Origin: an uncultured Bacteroidota bacterium
Lineage (GTDB): Bacteria > Bacteroidota > Bacteroidia > JABEUT01
NCBI GenBank assembly: GCA_903916255.1
Contig: CAIWVW010000116.1
Location: forward strand, 1 to 64,000
Direction of reading: 5' to 3'
Length of the DNA: 64,000 nucleotides
The notes beneath the pieces are model-generated. The model had not been told where the DNA came from. It saw only the letters and a program-made list of their open reading frames with translations, and made no database searches. The translations under genes and the position numbers were made by a program. Positions 50,557 through 59,707 of the stretch are shown piece by piece (within the stretch, counting starts at the first letter, position 1; each line of letters begins with the position of its first letter).

Positions 50557-52257
50557 TTACACCGGCAAAATAAAATAAAACCTGCTTCCTTTTCCAATAG
50601 TGCTTTCCAGCCCAATAACCCCGTTTTGAGATTCTATAAACTCTTTACTTATAGCAAGCCCTAATCCTGTTCCTGATTTGCCTGCATCAGCGTTCGGTAT
50701 CTTACTAAATTTATCGAAAACCCGGCCCTGGTATTTCGGGTCTATTCCTTTTCCAAAATCAGTGGCAGCAAAAACCACCCCGTTATTTGATTGCTCTGCT
50801 GTAATTAATATTTCTGAATTTTCGGGGCTATACCTAATAGCATTTGAAAGGAAGTTAACCATTACCCAGGCGGTTTTTTCAAGGTCGCAATTCACTTTCG
50901 GTAAATTATCGGGGCAGTTTATTTTTATGGTGATATGCTTTTGTTCGGCCTGTACTTTAAGGGCATTGTCAGCATAAGCGATAATAGCTTGCGGAGCCAC
51001 CATCTGCTTTTCTAATTTAATTTTTCCGGTTTCCACTTGGGCAAGGTCGAGTAATTCACCGGTTATGGAAAGTAATCGCTGGGAATCTTCTTTCACATTT
51101 ACTACAAGTTTTTTTTGTTCTTCGTTTAAGGAACCGATGCGTTCATCTTCCAATAGTTTGAGGCTCATCTTTATGGATGAAATAGGTGTCTTCAGCTCAT
51201 GCGAAATAGTTGCTATGAAATTTGTTTTTGCAAGGTCCAGTTCCTTAAACTGCGTAATATTTCTTAGCAAAATAACACTCCCGATTGCTCTATCCTCTGC
51301 GGTTATATTCAGAATTTCTTTAGAGAAATAACTCTCTTTATTATCTGCGTAAATCTTTAATGGCGTATTGTTTTCATTGCCGCCGATAAGGTTTCTTAGC
51401 AGGTCGTTTTTTAATGCTACATCAGGGGCGTATTTTCCGATTAAGTCGGTTTCATTAATCCCTAATATCTTAATGGCAGTGCTATTTACGAATAATATAT
51501 TATTGTTTTCATCCAGGCCGATTATAGGGTCCTTCATGCCATTGATAATGGTTTCTATTCTCCTTTTTTCGAAAATTATTTTTGCAAGGTTGCTGTTTTC
51601 ATAAATATCAAGTTGCCTTGCCATAGAGTTGAAAGCCTCTGCCAATTCTCCAAACTCATCGCTTTTGTCGATGGTTATCCGCTGCGAATAATTTTTATTT
51701 GCAATTTGTTTAATGCCTGCCGTAAGTTCCTTTATTGGGTTGGCAATATATCCCGGGAAGTTAAGCAGAAACGAAAATGAAAGAAGAAAGCTTAGGGTTC
51801 CCAGTATTGCCAGATACAGCTTGGCTTTGTCCGCTGTTTGCTGTGTTTCCTTGCTTTTCCGCACAATCGCATTCATGTTTAGTTCACTGATTTGATAAAT
51901 CTGTGAGCGTATCGATGGTATAAGGGTTGCCGAGGTGTCATGTTGCCGTAATTTTTCAAATAAATCCCGTAGTGATGAGGTTGCTTCCTGCTCACCTATC
52001 TCTGTAATATTTTTTTCCTGGGCTTCTAAATTTTTTTCAAAATCATTGATTGAATTAAAGTTCTTTACAGAAAACTGGTCAAGGTCACTCTGCATATTTT
52101 TTGCATAAACAATGCTTTCGTAATTCGCTTTAAGAATATTCTTTGATTCATTAGCCAGCCTATTAATTGCAAATAAACCCACTATTCCTGTCAGCACTAT
52201 TACTATGAACAGGAATAAGATACCTAGCGAAAGTTTTGATTTTATTCTAAGGTTCAT
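50557..52257 (-). CDS. Sensor histidine kinase of the Kdp block
   Basis: 566 aa. Membrane segments at about 8-30 and 150-172 flank a periplasmic domain. HAMP follows, then a PAS domain (IETIINGMKDPIIGLDENNN) and the kinase with H353 (FIATISHELKTPISS) and the ATP lid (VMVNFLSNAIRYSPEN, DFGKGIDPKYQGRVF, GTGLGLAISKEFI). It starts 1 nt inside the end of the KdpD N-terminal gene, so the two proteins are coupled. In classical KdpD these parts are one polypeptide. It likely phosphorylates the sigma-54 activator at 59708-61042, which would make up a KdpE-less system. Confidence 0.85.
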   Translation of the reverse strand: MNLRIKSKLSLGILFLFIVIVLTGIVGLFAINRLANESKNILKANYESIVYAKNMQSDLDQFSVKNFNSINDFEKNLEAQEKNITEIGEQEATSSLRDLFEKLRQHDTSATLIPSIRSQIYQISELNMNAIVRKSKETQQTADKAKLYLAILGTLSFLLSFSFLLNFPGYIANPIKELTAGIKQIANKNYSQRITIDKSDEFGELAEAFNSMARQLDIYENSNLAKIIFEKRRIETIINGMKDPIIGLDENNNILFVNSTAIKILGINETDLIGKYAPDVALKNDLLRNLIGGNENNTPLKIYADNKESYFSKEILNITAEDRAIGSVILLRNITQFKELDLAKTNFIATISHELKTPISSIKMSLKLLEDERIGSLNEEQKKLVVNVKEDSQRLLSITGELLDLAQVETGKIKLEKQMVAPQAIIAYADNALKVQAEQKHITIKINCPDNLPKVNCDLEKTAWVMVNFLSNAIRYSPENSEILITAEQSNNGVVFAATDFGKGIDPKYQGRVFDKFSKIPNADAGKSGTGLGLAISKEFIESQNGVIGLESTIGKGSRFYFILPV

Positions 52258-53378
52258 CAGGAAAGGATTACAATATCAATGTCTTTATCGGTTAATTTTA
52301 ACAGAAGCTGGTCGAATAAATTGTTACTTAAAATGGATTTTATCAGACTGAAGTGGGGTTTACCAATACAAATGGTGGTAATATGGTTTGCGTCAGCCGC
52401 AGCAACAATAGCTTTAGCAATATTTTCAGCGGGCAGTTTAATTACTTCCGCACCAAGCTCAGTGGCGGTTTTAAAGTTGTTTATAAGATGGCGTTGCGAA
52501 GCCAAATTAATATTATCCGCATTTTCACGCGTTGTTTGAACGTATAACACAAACCATTTGGAATGATAATAGGCAGCTAACCTTGCGGTCTTTCTGATTA
52601 TCATCTTCGCATCATCCGCATTCGAACTGATGCAGGCAAGGAACCGCTCCGGGCGCAGTGTAATATTTTTAGGGATTTCATTTTCAATTTTTCGCTCTAC
52701 CTGCGAAGTTACTTCTCTTAATGTCAATTCACGCAGTTGCAATATTTTTTCCGATTTAAAAAAGTTGGCAAGGGCGGTCTCCACTTTTGCCATATCGTAT
52801 ATTTTTCCTTCTTTTAGGCGAGCAATGAGTTCATCTACAGTCAGGTCTATATTCACTACCTCATCGGCCATTTGAAGCACCTTGTCGGGGATGCGTTCAC
52901 TGACCTGTATGCCTGTGATTTTTTCTATTTCTTCATTCAGGCTTTCAATATGCTGGATATTTAATGCGCTTATTACATTAATTCCATGGTCGAGGATATC
53001 TATCACATCTTGCCACCTTTTTTCATTTTTACTTCCTTCCACATTAGTATGCGCCAATTCGTCCACCACCACTATTTCAGGGTGCAGGTTAATAATGGCC
53101 TGAACATCCATTTCCTCCAATTCTTTCCCTTTATAAAAGATTTTCCGGCGTGGAATTACAGGCAGATTCTCCAATAATTCCTGAGTTTCTTTGCGGTTAT
53201 GTGTTTCAACATACCCAATTTGTATATCCACTCCTGTTTTTAAAAGAGTTCCTGTTTCCTGCAACATCCGGTATGTTTTGCCCACACCGGCGCTCATGCC
53301 CATATAAATCTTGAACTTACCACGCTTTGAACGGCGGATAAGTTCAAGAAAATGTTCCGGGCTTTGCTCAGGTTCCAT
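52257..53378 (-). CDS. kdpD: KdpD N-terminal sensor (KdpD + universal stress domain)
   Basis: 373 aa. The N-terminal domain carries KIYMGMSAGVGKTYRML (P-loop) and PEIVVVDELAHTNVEGS (Walker-B like), as in the N-terminal half of KdpD. The second half is a UspA-like domain (RFLACISSNADDAKMIIRKT, SKWFVLYVQTTREN). There is no kinase domain, which is instead the following gene. KdpD senses low potassium and turgor. Its stop and the kinase ATG overlap (TGATG). Expression is probably from the kdp promoter at the far upstream end. Confidence 0.88.
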   Translation of the reverse strand: MEPEQSPEHFLELIRRSKRGKFKIYMGMSAGVGKTYRMLQETGTLLKTGVDIQIGYVETHNRKETQELLENLPVIPRRKIFYKGKELEEMDVQAIINLHPEIVVVDELAHTNVEGSKNEKRWQDVIDILDHGINVISALNIQHIESLNEEIEKITGIQVSERIPDKVLQMADEVVNIDLTVDELIARLKEGKIYDMAKVETALANFFKSEKILQLRELTLREVTSQVERKIENEIPKNITLRPERFLACISSNADDAKMIIRKTARLAAYYHSKWFVLYVQTTRENADNINLASQRHLINNFKTATELGAEVIKLPAENIAKAIVAAADANHITTICIGKPHFSLIKSILSNNLFDQLLLKLTDKDIDIVILS

Positions 53379-53385
53379 ATTAGTT

Positions 53386-53460
53386 GAAAGTATATAAAGT
53401 TTGTAAAGTTCATAAAGTTTTATTAGAGTGTTTATACACTTTATACTTTAGGAACTTTAC
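53386..53460. repeat. Period-9 arrays, two orientations
   Basis: TATAAAGTT TGTAAAGTT CATAAAGTT on the left, then CACTTTATACTTTAGGAAC and TTTACAAACTT on the right (the same type in the opposite orientation), between the kdpD start and the porin stop. Confidence 0.6.
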
Positions 53461-53468
53461 AAACTTAT

Positions 53469-54872
53469 TTATATCCTAAACAATATAGCAACAATAACGC
53501 GGTTTTCACTTCTTACAAGGTCAGGAGTCCATCCGGGAGGAATAGGAGTGGTGGTATATCCCGTTGGGGAAGTAACACCGCCCGGGCCTGCAAAATAAGG
53601 CACGTTTGCCTGACGATGCACTAATTCCAATTTAAACTCAATACTTTGATTCGGTAACCACGCAATATTAGTGGAACAGTCCCATGCGCCAAACTGGTCG
53701 CCGGGGTTTTGGGTAAAAGGGAATGCGCCTGCTGTTTGCGTTGGGTTATATGGATTTGGCAAATCACTTGCCTGTCCCGATGGTTCAAGAACCAAATAAC
53801 GGCCCGGATTGGCCATTACACCGCCGCCAATTAACCATGCCCATTTGCCATGTGCAAACCAAATGCGGTTATAAAACATGGCGCTGGCAAAATATTGGGC
53901 ATAGCCCGAAGAATCATTGCCTGTTTTAAAACCATTAAAACCATTCACTCCATCGCCTTGTTCAAAACCAATATCTCCGGTTAATGAAAATGCCATTTGG
54001 GTTATTCCCTTAGATGATTTTGCCCTGTGAAAATAGCGCACCAAAAGACTGTTGTCGGAGTGGAACCTATGCCTGCCAAGCAAGCCTGCATCATCCTGGC
54101 CATAATAATCATTCGTTAAAAGTTTAACATTTTCATTGGGTATCCAGGTAATATTTCCACCTACGCCGGGGTTCGAATTAAAAGTGGCGTAACTCTGCCA
54201 GCCATTTATCAGCCACAATTCAATCTTTAAAAAATTGGAAGGGAAAAGTTGCACCCGAATCCCATTAAAAAACCAAGGGGTATTATCGGATGTATAGGAT
54301 GCCTGATAATCCCAGTTTTCAGGCTGGTAATAGGAATTTAGCCCGATATAGGACATGAATAATCCGCCATCCACATTAATACCGTGCATTTTGTTGAAGT
54401 GATACCCTCCATACGCTTCACTGATATAGCGGTAGGCATCGGCAAGGTCGTATTGACCGCGATAGGGGCTGTAATCATTACGGGGTACTACTACTTCATC
54501 GCGCGTTCCGAATTGTGTCATAAATCTTCCGCGTGCGCAATCGTAGTTAAAATCGCCGCCAAAGCCTAATTGCGAAATCTCCATCTCGTTGTCACGGGCA
54601 AGGGCGGTCGAACCCACTACTGTATGGTCTATCGGGTTATTGCCTGAATACGTTACATTGGCATCTACAAATATTTCTGGGCTGAAATAGGGAATATGAA
54701 ATACCGAAGAATCACGCCTGTCGTTACCGTTCACCCAGGTCTGGTCCATATTATCGAAAGGCGTTTGGTCTTTAACAGAATCTTTTTTGGGTTGAGGGCT
54801 TGTTTGCGAATTCGCACGTTGCGTAAACGCTAAAACTGCCAAAGCGAGGAATGTTATTGTTGTTTTTTTCAT
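53469..54872 (-). CDS. BBP2/OmpL-like outer membrane porin of the kdp operon
   Basis: 467 aa. A signal peptide (residues 1-22, ending NSQTS) precedes many beta-strand phrases with alternate aromatic residues, such as YFNSNPGVGGNITWIP-type, LRYFHRAKSSKGITQMAFSL, and YNRIWFAHGKWAWLIGGGVM, ending with VRSENRVIVAILFRI. This matches the putative beta-barrel porin-2 (BBP2, OmpL-like) family. In Bacteroidota such porins are found beside kdp genes. It may let potassium or substrates across the outer membrane at low supply. Confidence 0.7.
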   Translation of the reverse strand: MKKTTITFLALAVLAFTQRANSQTSPQPKKDSVKDQTPFDNMDQTWVNGNDRRDSSVFHIPYFSPEIFVDANVTYSGNNPIDHTVVGSTALARDNEMEISQLGFGGDFNYDCARGRFMTQFGTRDEVVVPRNDYSPYRGQYDLADAYRYISEAYGGYHFNKMHGINVDGGLFMSYIGLNSYYQPENWDYQASYTSDNTPWFFNGIRVQLFPSNFLKIELWLINGWQSYATFNSNPGVGGNITWIPNENVKLLTNDYYGQDDAGLLGRHRFHSDNSLLVRYFHRAKSSKGITQMAFSLTGDIGFEQGDGVNGFNGFKTGNDSSGYAQYFASAMFYNRIWFAHGKWAWLIGGGVMANPGRYLVLEPSGQASDLPNPYNPTQTAGAFPFTQNPGDQFGAWDCSTNIAWLPNQSIEFKLELVHRQANVPYFAGPGGVTSPTGYTTTPIPPGWTPDLVRSENRVIVAILFRI

Positions 54873-54907
54873 GTTGGGTTTTGTTGGTTGGTTTTAATTT
54901 TAGTTTC

Positions 54908-55471
54908 TTATTTTAGTTCATCAAGTGCAACATTCAGTTTAAGAACATTCACTTTTGCCGGGCCGAATAAACCGAGCAATGGTTTTTCGGTATGTTCATC
55001 CACTAATTTTATTACATTGTTTTCAGGAATATTACGCAGCCTTGCAATACGCTTTACCTGTATTTTGGCTCCTTCAGGGCTTAAGTCAGGGTCTAAACCA
55101 CTACCGGATGCTGTTACAATTTCAGCCGGAATATCTGATTTGTTAATTCCGGGGTTATGCACCATGAATGTATCTATTGCAGCATTTACCTTTTTCAAAT
55201 AATCAGGGTTTGTCGGGCCTGCATTACTTGCACCTGAGCCTGCCGCATTATATCCAACAGCCGAAGGCCGTGGTTGGAAATATTTATCGCTTTTAAAAGC
55301 CTGAGCAATGTTTTCATACCCTATAACTTTACCGTTGCGATACACTTTTACTCCGTCACCACTGCCGGGAGCAACCTTGCCGACAAGCATGATGAATAAG
55401 GGATAGATTACACACAGTAGCACAAGCAGTACAAGTGTAAGTCTTAAAGATGGAAACAAATACTTTTTCAT
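54908..55471 (-). CDS. kdpC: Potassium-transporting ATPase subunit C
   Basis: 187 aa with one N-terminal membrane segment (LRLTLVLLVLLCVIYPLFIM). The extracytoplasmic part has AQAFKSDKYFQPRPSAVGYN, SNAGPTNPDYLKKV, VTASGSGLDPDLSPEGAKIQ and the end EHTEKPLLGLFGPAKVNVL. It stabilises the KdpA-KdpB complex and increases K+ affinity. Between it and kdpB lies a short stretch with CACAGATTACACAGATTA repeats. Confidence 0.93.
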   Translation of the reverse strand: MKKYLFPSLRLTLVLLVLLCVIYPLFIMLVGKVAPGSGDGVKVYRNGKVIGYENIAQAFKSDKYFQPRPSAVGYNAAGSGASNAGPTNPDYLKKVNAAIDTFMVHNPGINKSDIPAEIVTASGSGLDPDLSPEGAKIQVKRIARLRNIPENNVIKLVDEHTEKPLLGLFGPAKVNVLKLNVALDELK

Positions 55472-55487
55472 TTCAATTTAATTTTTG

Positions 55488-55510
55488 CCACAGATTACAC
55501 AGATTAAAAA
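55488..55510. repeat. Short period-9 repeat in the kdpC-kdpB spacer
   Basis: GCCACAGATTACACAGATTA, a repeat of (A)CAGATTAC. It is partly complementary to the TAATCTGTAG near 55545-55555, so a hairpin can form between kdpB and kdpC. Confidence 0.45.
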
Positions 55511-55560
55511 CGAATATTTTGTTTCTATATGTTTAATGCACCTAATCTGTAGCATTGTTT

Positions 55561-57627
55561 TTATTTCATAAATAATGCCAGAAGCATATCGATTAATTTT
55601 ATACCTATAAATGGGATAATTATGCCGCCTAGCCCATATACAAGCAGGTTTCTTCGCAGTAATGCACTGGCTCCAATCGGGCGGTATTTTACTCCCTTCA
55701 ATGCAAGCGGGATAAGCAGCGGAATAATGATTGCATTAAATATTACGGCTGATAGAATTGCGCTTTCTCCACTTTTCAGGTGCATGATGTTCAATACACT
55801 TAATGATGGAATAGTGAGTATGAATAGTGCAGGAACAATAGCGAAATATTTCGCCACATCGTTTGCAATGCTAAAGGTGGTAAGTGTTCCTCGGGTCATT
55901 AGTAATTGTTTGCCTATTTCCACAATTTCAATTAGCTTAGTTGGGTCGTTATCTAAATCAACCATGTTTCCGGCTTCTTTAGCGGCCTGAGTGCCACTGT
56001 TCATAGCTACACCCACATCAGCCTGTGCAAGCGCAGGTGCGTCATTCGTGCCATCACCCATCATAGCAACCAATTTTCCTTCGGCCTGCTCTTTTTTGAT
56101 GTAGTTCATTTTGTCCTCCGGTTTGGCTTCAGCAATAAAGTCATCTACGCCTGCTTTTTCAGCAATAAATTTCGCCGTAAGAGGATTGTCGCCTGTTACC
56201 ATAACCGTTTTCACGCCCATTTTACGTAAGCGTTCAAAACGTTCATGGATGCCGGGTTTAATGATATCCTGCAATTCGATGACGCCCAATATTTTTTTGT
56301 CTTCAGCCACAACAAGCGGCGTGCCGCCATTGGATGAAATCTGTTTTACTTTTTCTTCCGTATCACTCGGGAAGCTGTTGCCTGCTTCCATAGCTATTTT
56401 CTTAATCGCATCAAATGCACCCTTGCGAATTTGTTTTCCGCCCGGAAGATTAACGCCGCTGCTGCGTGTTTCCGCCGTGAATTTTATCAGCGTAGCTTTA
56501 TGTAAATCGAAATTATCGGGAGGGGCGGCTCCTTTTTCCCTTGCCAGTTCTATAATGGATTTGCCTTCCGGTGTTTCATCTGCCAGTGATGAAACCAAAC
56601 AATTTTGTATGAAAATAAAATCATCGACACCTTTAGTTGGATAGAAGTTTGTTGCCTTCCTGTTCCCAATTGTAATTGTTCCTGTTTTATCCAGCAGCAA
56701 TACATCAATATCGCCCGCAGTTTCAACAGCCTTACCTGATTTGGTAATTACATTGGCCCGTAAAGCTCTATCCATTCCTGCAATACCGATAGCCGAAAGC
56801 AACCCGCCGATAGTGGTCGGTATCAAACAAACAAACAAGGAAACAAAAGCCGCAATGGTAATGGGGGTTAATGAGTAATCACCGAATGGTTTGAGTGTAA
56901 CACATACAATAATAAATACAAGTGTAAAGCCTGCCAATAATATGGTAAGCGCAATTTCATTCGGTGTTTTCTGCCGAGAAGCACCTTCAACCAAGGCAAT
57001 CATTTTATCTAAAAAGCTTTCACCGGGTTCGGCTGTGATTTTTACTTTTATTTTATCAGACAGCACTTTAGTTCCACCCGTTACTGAAGATTTATCCCCG
57101 CCTGATTCCCTGATTACAGGAGCGCTTTCGCCCGTTATGGCGCTTTCATCTATAGTGGCAAGCCCTTCAATTATTTCTCCGTCCATTGGAATCGTATCAC
57201 CCGCTTCGCAAAGGAATACATCCCCTTTTTTTAGTTCCGATGAATTTACAATTTGTACTTCATCCACATACATTTCACCAACGGGTACAATCTTTTTGGC
57301 TGGTGTTTCTTCCCTTGTTTTACGCAGGGAGTTGGCTTGCGCCTTGCCTCTCGCTTCTGCAAGCGCTTCCGCAAAATTTGCGAATAAAACAGTTGCAAAA
57401 AGAATAAGGGTTACAGCCAGATTATAAGCTAATGAGCCTTGTGAGGTATCATGCTTGAAAATAATCGCCCAGCATACCGCTGCCATTACAATTGTTCCAA
57501 TCTCAACGGTAAACATTACCGGGTTACGGATAAGCAAGCGGGGATTGAGTTTTACGAAGGAGTATTTCAACGCTTCGCTTACCAGGTCTCCCTGGAATAG
57601 TGAATTTTTTCTTTGTCTTTTAGCCAT
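55561..57627 (-). CDS. kdpB: Potassium-transporting P-type ATPase subunit B
   Basis: 688 aa from the ATG at 57627 ([20 protein letters not shown]). The longer frame back to 57888 would only add sequence antisense to the kdpA end and is rejected. It has the phosphorylation site [32 protein letters not shown] in the A domain, and [40 protein letters not shown] in the P domain. It hydrolyses ATP and drives K+ uptake in the KdpFABC complex. Length fits the family. Confidence 0.96.
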   Translation of the reverse strand: MAKRQRKNSLFQGDLVSEALKYSFVKLNPRLLIRNPVMFTVEIGTIVMAAVCWAIIFKHDTSQGSLAYNLAVTLILFATVLFANFAEALAEARGKAQANSLRKTREETPAKKIVPVGEMYVDEVQIVNSSELKKGDVFLCEAGDTIPMDGEIIEGLATIDESAITGESAPVIRESGGDKSSVTGGTKVLSDKIKVKITAEPGESFLDKMIALVEGASRQKTPNEIALTILLAGFTLVFIIVCVTLKPFGDYSLTPITIAAFVSLFVCLIPTTIGGLLSAIGIAGMDRALRANVITKSGKAVETAGDIDVLLLDKTGTITIGNRKATNFYPTKGVDDFIFIQNCLVSSLADETPEGKSIIELAREKGAAPPDNFDLHKATLIKFTAETRSSGVNLPGGKQIRKGAFDAIKKIAMEAGNSFPSDTEEKVKQISSNGGTPLVVAEDKKILGVIELQDIIKPGIHERFERLRKMGVKTVMVTGDNPLTAKFIAEKAGVDDFIAEAKPEDKMNYIKKEQAEGKLVAMMGDGTNDAPALAQADVGVAMNSGTQAAKEAGNMVDLDNDPTKLIEIVEIGKQLLMTRGTLTTFSIANDVAKYFAIVPALFILTIPSLSVLNIMHLKSGESAILSAVIFNAIIIPLLIPLALKGVKYRPIGASALLRRNLLVYGLGGIIIPFIGIKLIDMLLALFMK

Positions 57628-57647
57628 ATCGATTCGTAGTGTAAGAG

Positions 57648-59363
57648 TTACTTCATACTGAAATATTCTGCAAAGGGGCCCATAGCAAGTGCGGGGAAAA
57701 AGGCCAGTGCAGCTATAATTATTATTACGGCAAGCGTCATTACTCCAAAAGTTCCGGTATCGGTTCTTAATGTTCCCGGTGATTCGGGTATAAATTTCTT
57801 TTGTGCCATTATTCCTGCAATTGCTACGGGACCTATTATTGGGATGAATCTTGAAAACAGTAGGACTATACCTTGGGTTACGTTCCAAAAAATATTATTA
57901 GCGGTTAATCCGCCCATTGCCGAACCATTATTGGCTGCGCAGGATGTGTATTGGTACAGCATTTCAGAGAATCCATGATATCCGGGGTTTCCTAACCAAT
58001 TTTTAGGTTGGAAAACCCATTTGATATCTGGGAAATTGACTAACACAAAACACGATAATGCAGTAAATGAAAGTATCAGGAAAGGATGGAGCAGGGCGGC
58101 AATGGAGGCTATTTTCATTTCCCGCGCCTCCACTTTATGTCCCATAAATTCAGGAGTTCTTCCAACCATTAAACCTGAAATGAATACTGCAATAATTATA
58201 AATATGTAATAATTCATAAATCCCACTCCGCAACCGCCATAAAAGCAGTTTACCATCATCGCCATTAGTTCCATTCCGGTTGTCATGGGCATATAACTGT
58301 CGTGTGCACCGCAGGCAGAACCGGTTGAGGTGACTGTAGTTTGCGTACTCCAATAAGCTGTGGCCGGTATGCCAAACCTAACTTCTTTACCTTCCATGGC
58401 TGTATTTGCGGAATTTATTCCCATAGCTGCAATAGCAGTGTTGCCATGCGTTTCCGCCTGAATAGTGGGGATGAGCAGCATAAGCATTCCAATTGTCATT
58501 ACGCCAATTATTATGTATGCGAACCGCATCTTTTTTAAATAAAAACCAAGGGAAAAAATCAACGCAATAGGAATGACCAACTGGGCAATCATTTCCACCA
58601 TATAAGTAAGATAATTAGGGCATTCCAGCGGGTTGGCAGAGTTTGTGCCAAACCAGCCGCCTCCGTTAGTTCCAAGGTGTTTGATAGCCACCATAGCAGC
58701 AACAGGGCCACGGGAAATTTGGGCCGTATCACGCTGCATGGTTATTACGGTATCCTTTCCTGCAAAACTGGTTGGTGTACCATTAAATGCTAAAATAATT
58801 GCAACCAAAATTGCTCCCGGCAGAAGAAATCGGGTGATGCTTTTTACAAAAAAGTTCCAAAAATTTCCGAGTGTTGTAACACTCCGTTGCTTTAATCCTT
58901 TATAAATAATCATCATAGCTGCTATGCCCGTTGCGGCACTCATAAAGTGCAGAAACATCAAAACAAACAGTTGAGTAAAATAAGTTACGCCCGCTTCACC
59001 ACTATAATCCTGTACGTTACAATTCACTAAAAAACTGATAGCGGTGTTAAATGCCAAATCCGGCGTTTGGCCGGGATTGTGGTCGGGATTAAGGGGCAGT
59101 TTGTCCTGAAATATAAGGGCGAAAAAGGCATATAGTAGCCAAAGGGAATTTATAGTGAGCATTGCTTTCAGTTGCTCTTTCCAGTTCATTTCTTTAGTGG
59201 CATTAATTCCAGAAAGTTTGAAAATTAACCGCTCGAACGGATTTAAAAAATCTGTCCATGTTTTTTCGCCTGAAAATACTTTTGCAATATATTTTCCCAA
59301 CGGGATGGCTAATAATATTGTTAAGCCATAAGTGACTATTATTCCAATGTATTCTGTGTTCAT
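57648..59363 (-). CDS. kdpA: Potassium-transporting ATPase subunit A
   Basis: 571 aa with about ten membrane segments. The K+ channel-like pore loops are visible ([79 protein letters not shown]), with the selectivity-filter glycines. It binds and conducts K+ before ATP-driven release. It overlaps nothing but starts 3 bp after the kdpF stop. Confidence 0.95.
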   Translation of the reverse strand: MNTEYIGIIVTYGLTILLAIPLGKYIAKVFSGEKTWTDFLNPFERLIFKLSGINATKEMNWKEQLKAMLTINSLWLLYAFFALIFQDKLPLNPDHNPGQTPDLAFNTAISFLVNCNVQDYSGEAGVTYFTQLFVLMFLHFMSAATGIAAMMIIYKGLKQRSVTTLGNFWNFFVKSITRFLLPGAILVAIILAFNGTPTSFAGKDTVITMQRDTAQISRGPVAAMVAIKHLGTNGGGWFGTNSANPLECPNYLTYMVEMIAQLVIPIALIFSLGFYLKKMRFAYIIIGVMTIGMLMLLIPTIQAETHGNTAIAAMGINSANTAMEGKEVRFGIPATAYWSTQTTVTSTGSACGAHDSYMPMTTGMELMAMMVNCFYGGCGVGFMNYYIFIIIAVFISGLMVGRTPEFMGHKVEAREMKIASIAALLHPFLILSFTALSCFVLVNFPDIKWVFQPKNWLGNPGYHGFSEMLYQYTSCAANNGSAMGGLTANNIFWNVTQGIVLLFSRFIPIIGPVAIAGIMAQKKFIPESPGTLRTDTGTFGVMTLAVIIIIAALAFFPALAMGPFAEYFSMK

Positions 59364-59366
59364 TGT

Positions 59367-59444
59367 CTAAAATTTTTCCGGTTTAATAAGTACATAAACC
59401 AAGTAGCAGAAAACCGCTACACATAAAATGAATAGTGCTGTCAT
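59367..59444 (-). CDS. kdpF: KdpF small subunit
   Basis: 25 aa (MTALFILCVAVFCYLVYVLI then KPEKF), one membrane segment ending in KPEKF. This is the typical KdpF pattern (x-L-Y-x-L-x-x-P-E-x-F). It stabilises the complex. It starts 2 bp after another 27-aa membrane peptide and ends 3 bp before kdpA, so it is embedded in the operon. Confidence 0.85.
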   Translation of the reverse strand: MTALFILCVAVFCYLVYVLIKPEKF

Positions 59445-59446
59445 AG

Positions 59447-59530
59447 TTATATTTTTTCAAAAAAGTCGATTGATTTAAATAGGAGCCACATTCCTAAAAT
59501 GCAACTGATTATTAAAATGAGAGTTAGCAT
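59447..59530 (-). CDS. 27-aa membrane peptide at the head of the kdp operon
   Basis: A 27-codon frame (MLTLILIISCILGMWLLFKS, IDFFEKI) with one hydrophobic helix and a charged end. It is the first gene after the sigma-54 promoter, with kdpF only 2 bp downstream. The gene spacing and lipophilic composition suggest a real membrane peptide, possibly a second small Kdp subunit or regulatory leader. No family recognised. Confidence 0.6.
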   Translation of the reverse strand: MLTLILIISCILGMWLLFKSIDFFEKI

Positions 59531-59552
59531 GATTATTTTTTAGCAACTACAT

Positions 59553-59568
59553 TGCAAGTTGTGTGCCA
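59553..59568 (-). promoter_or_regulatory. Sigma-54 (-24/-12) promoter of the kdp operon
   Basis: On the minus strand TGGCACACAACTTGCA agrees with TGGCAC-N5-TTGCW at all positions. It lies 22 bp upstream of the first kdp micro-ORF, and a NtrC-type activator gene is next door. Transcription start is expected about 12 bp downstream, near 59541. Confidence 0.85.
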
Positions 59569-59595
59569 AATGAATTTCTTTTCTAATAAGTTACT

Positions 59596-59619
59596 GAAAA
59601 TCATTTGCCTATGATTTTC
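59596..59619. promoter_or_regulatory. Inverted repeat, likely activator binding site
   Basis: GAAAATCAT (59596-59604) and ATGATTTTC (59611-59619), perfect, with TTGCCT between. It sits about 28 bp upstream of the -24 element, in the range expected of an upstream activating sequence for the sigma-54 regulator. Confidence 0.65.
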
Positions 59620-59707
59620 CTGGGAATATGTTGAAGCGAAAAAGAATTCAATACCCTACCATTTTGGAAGGGTGTTTTTCATTTTGGAGCGGTAAAAGTG
59701 GGAGTGT

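Noticed and set aside
57628-57888. N-terminal extension of KdpB
   Set aside because: The added part overlaps the end of kdpA and is not similar to KdpB; the family start is MAKRQRK at 57627.
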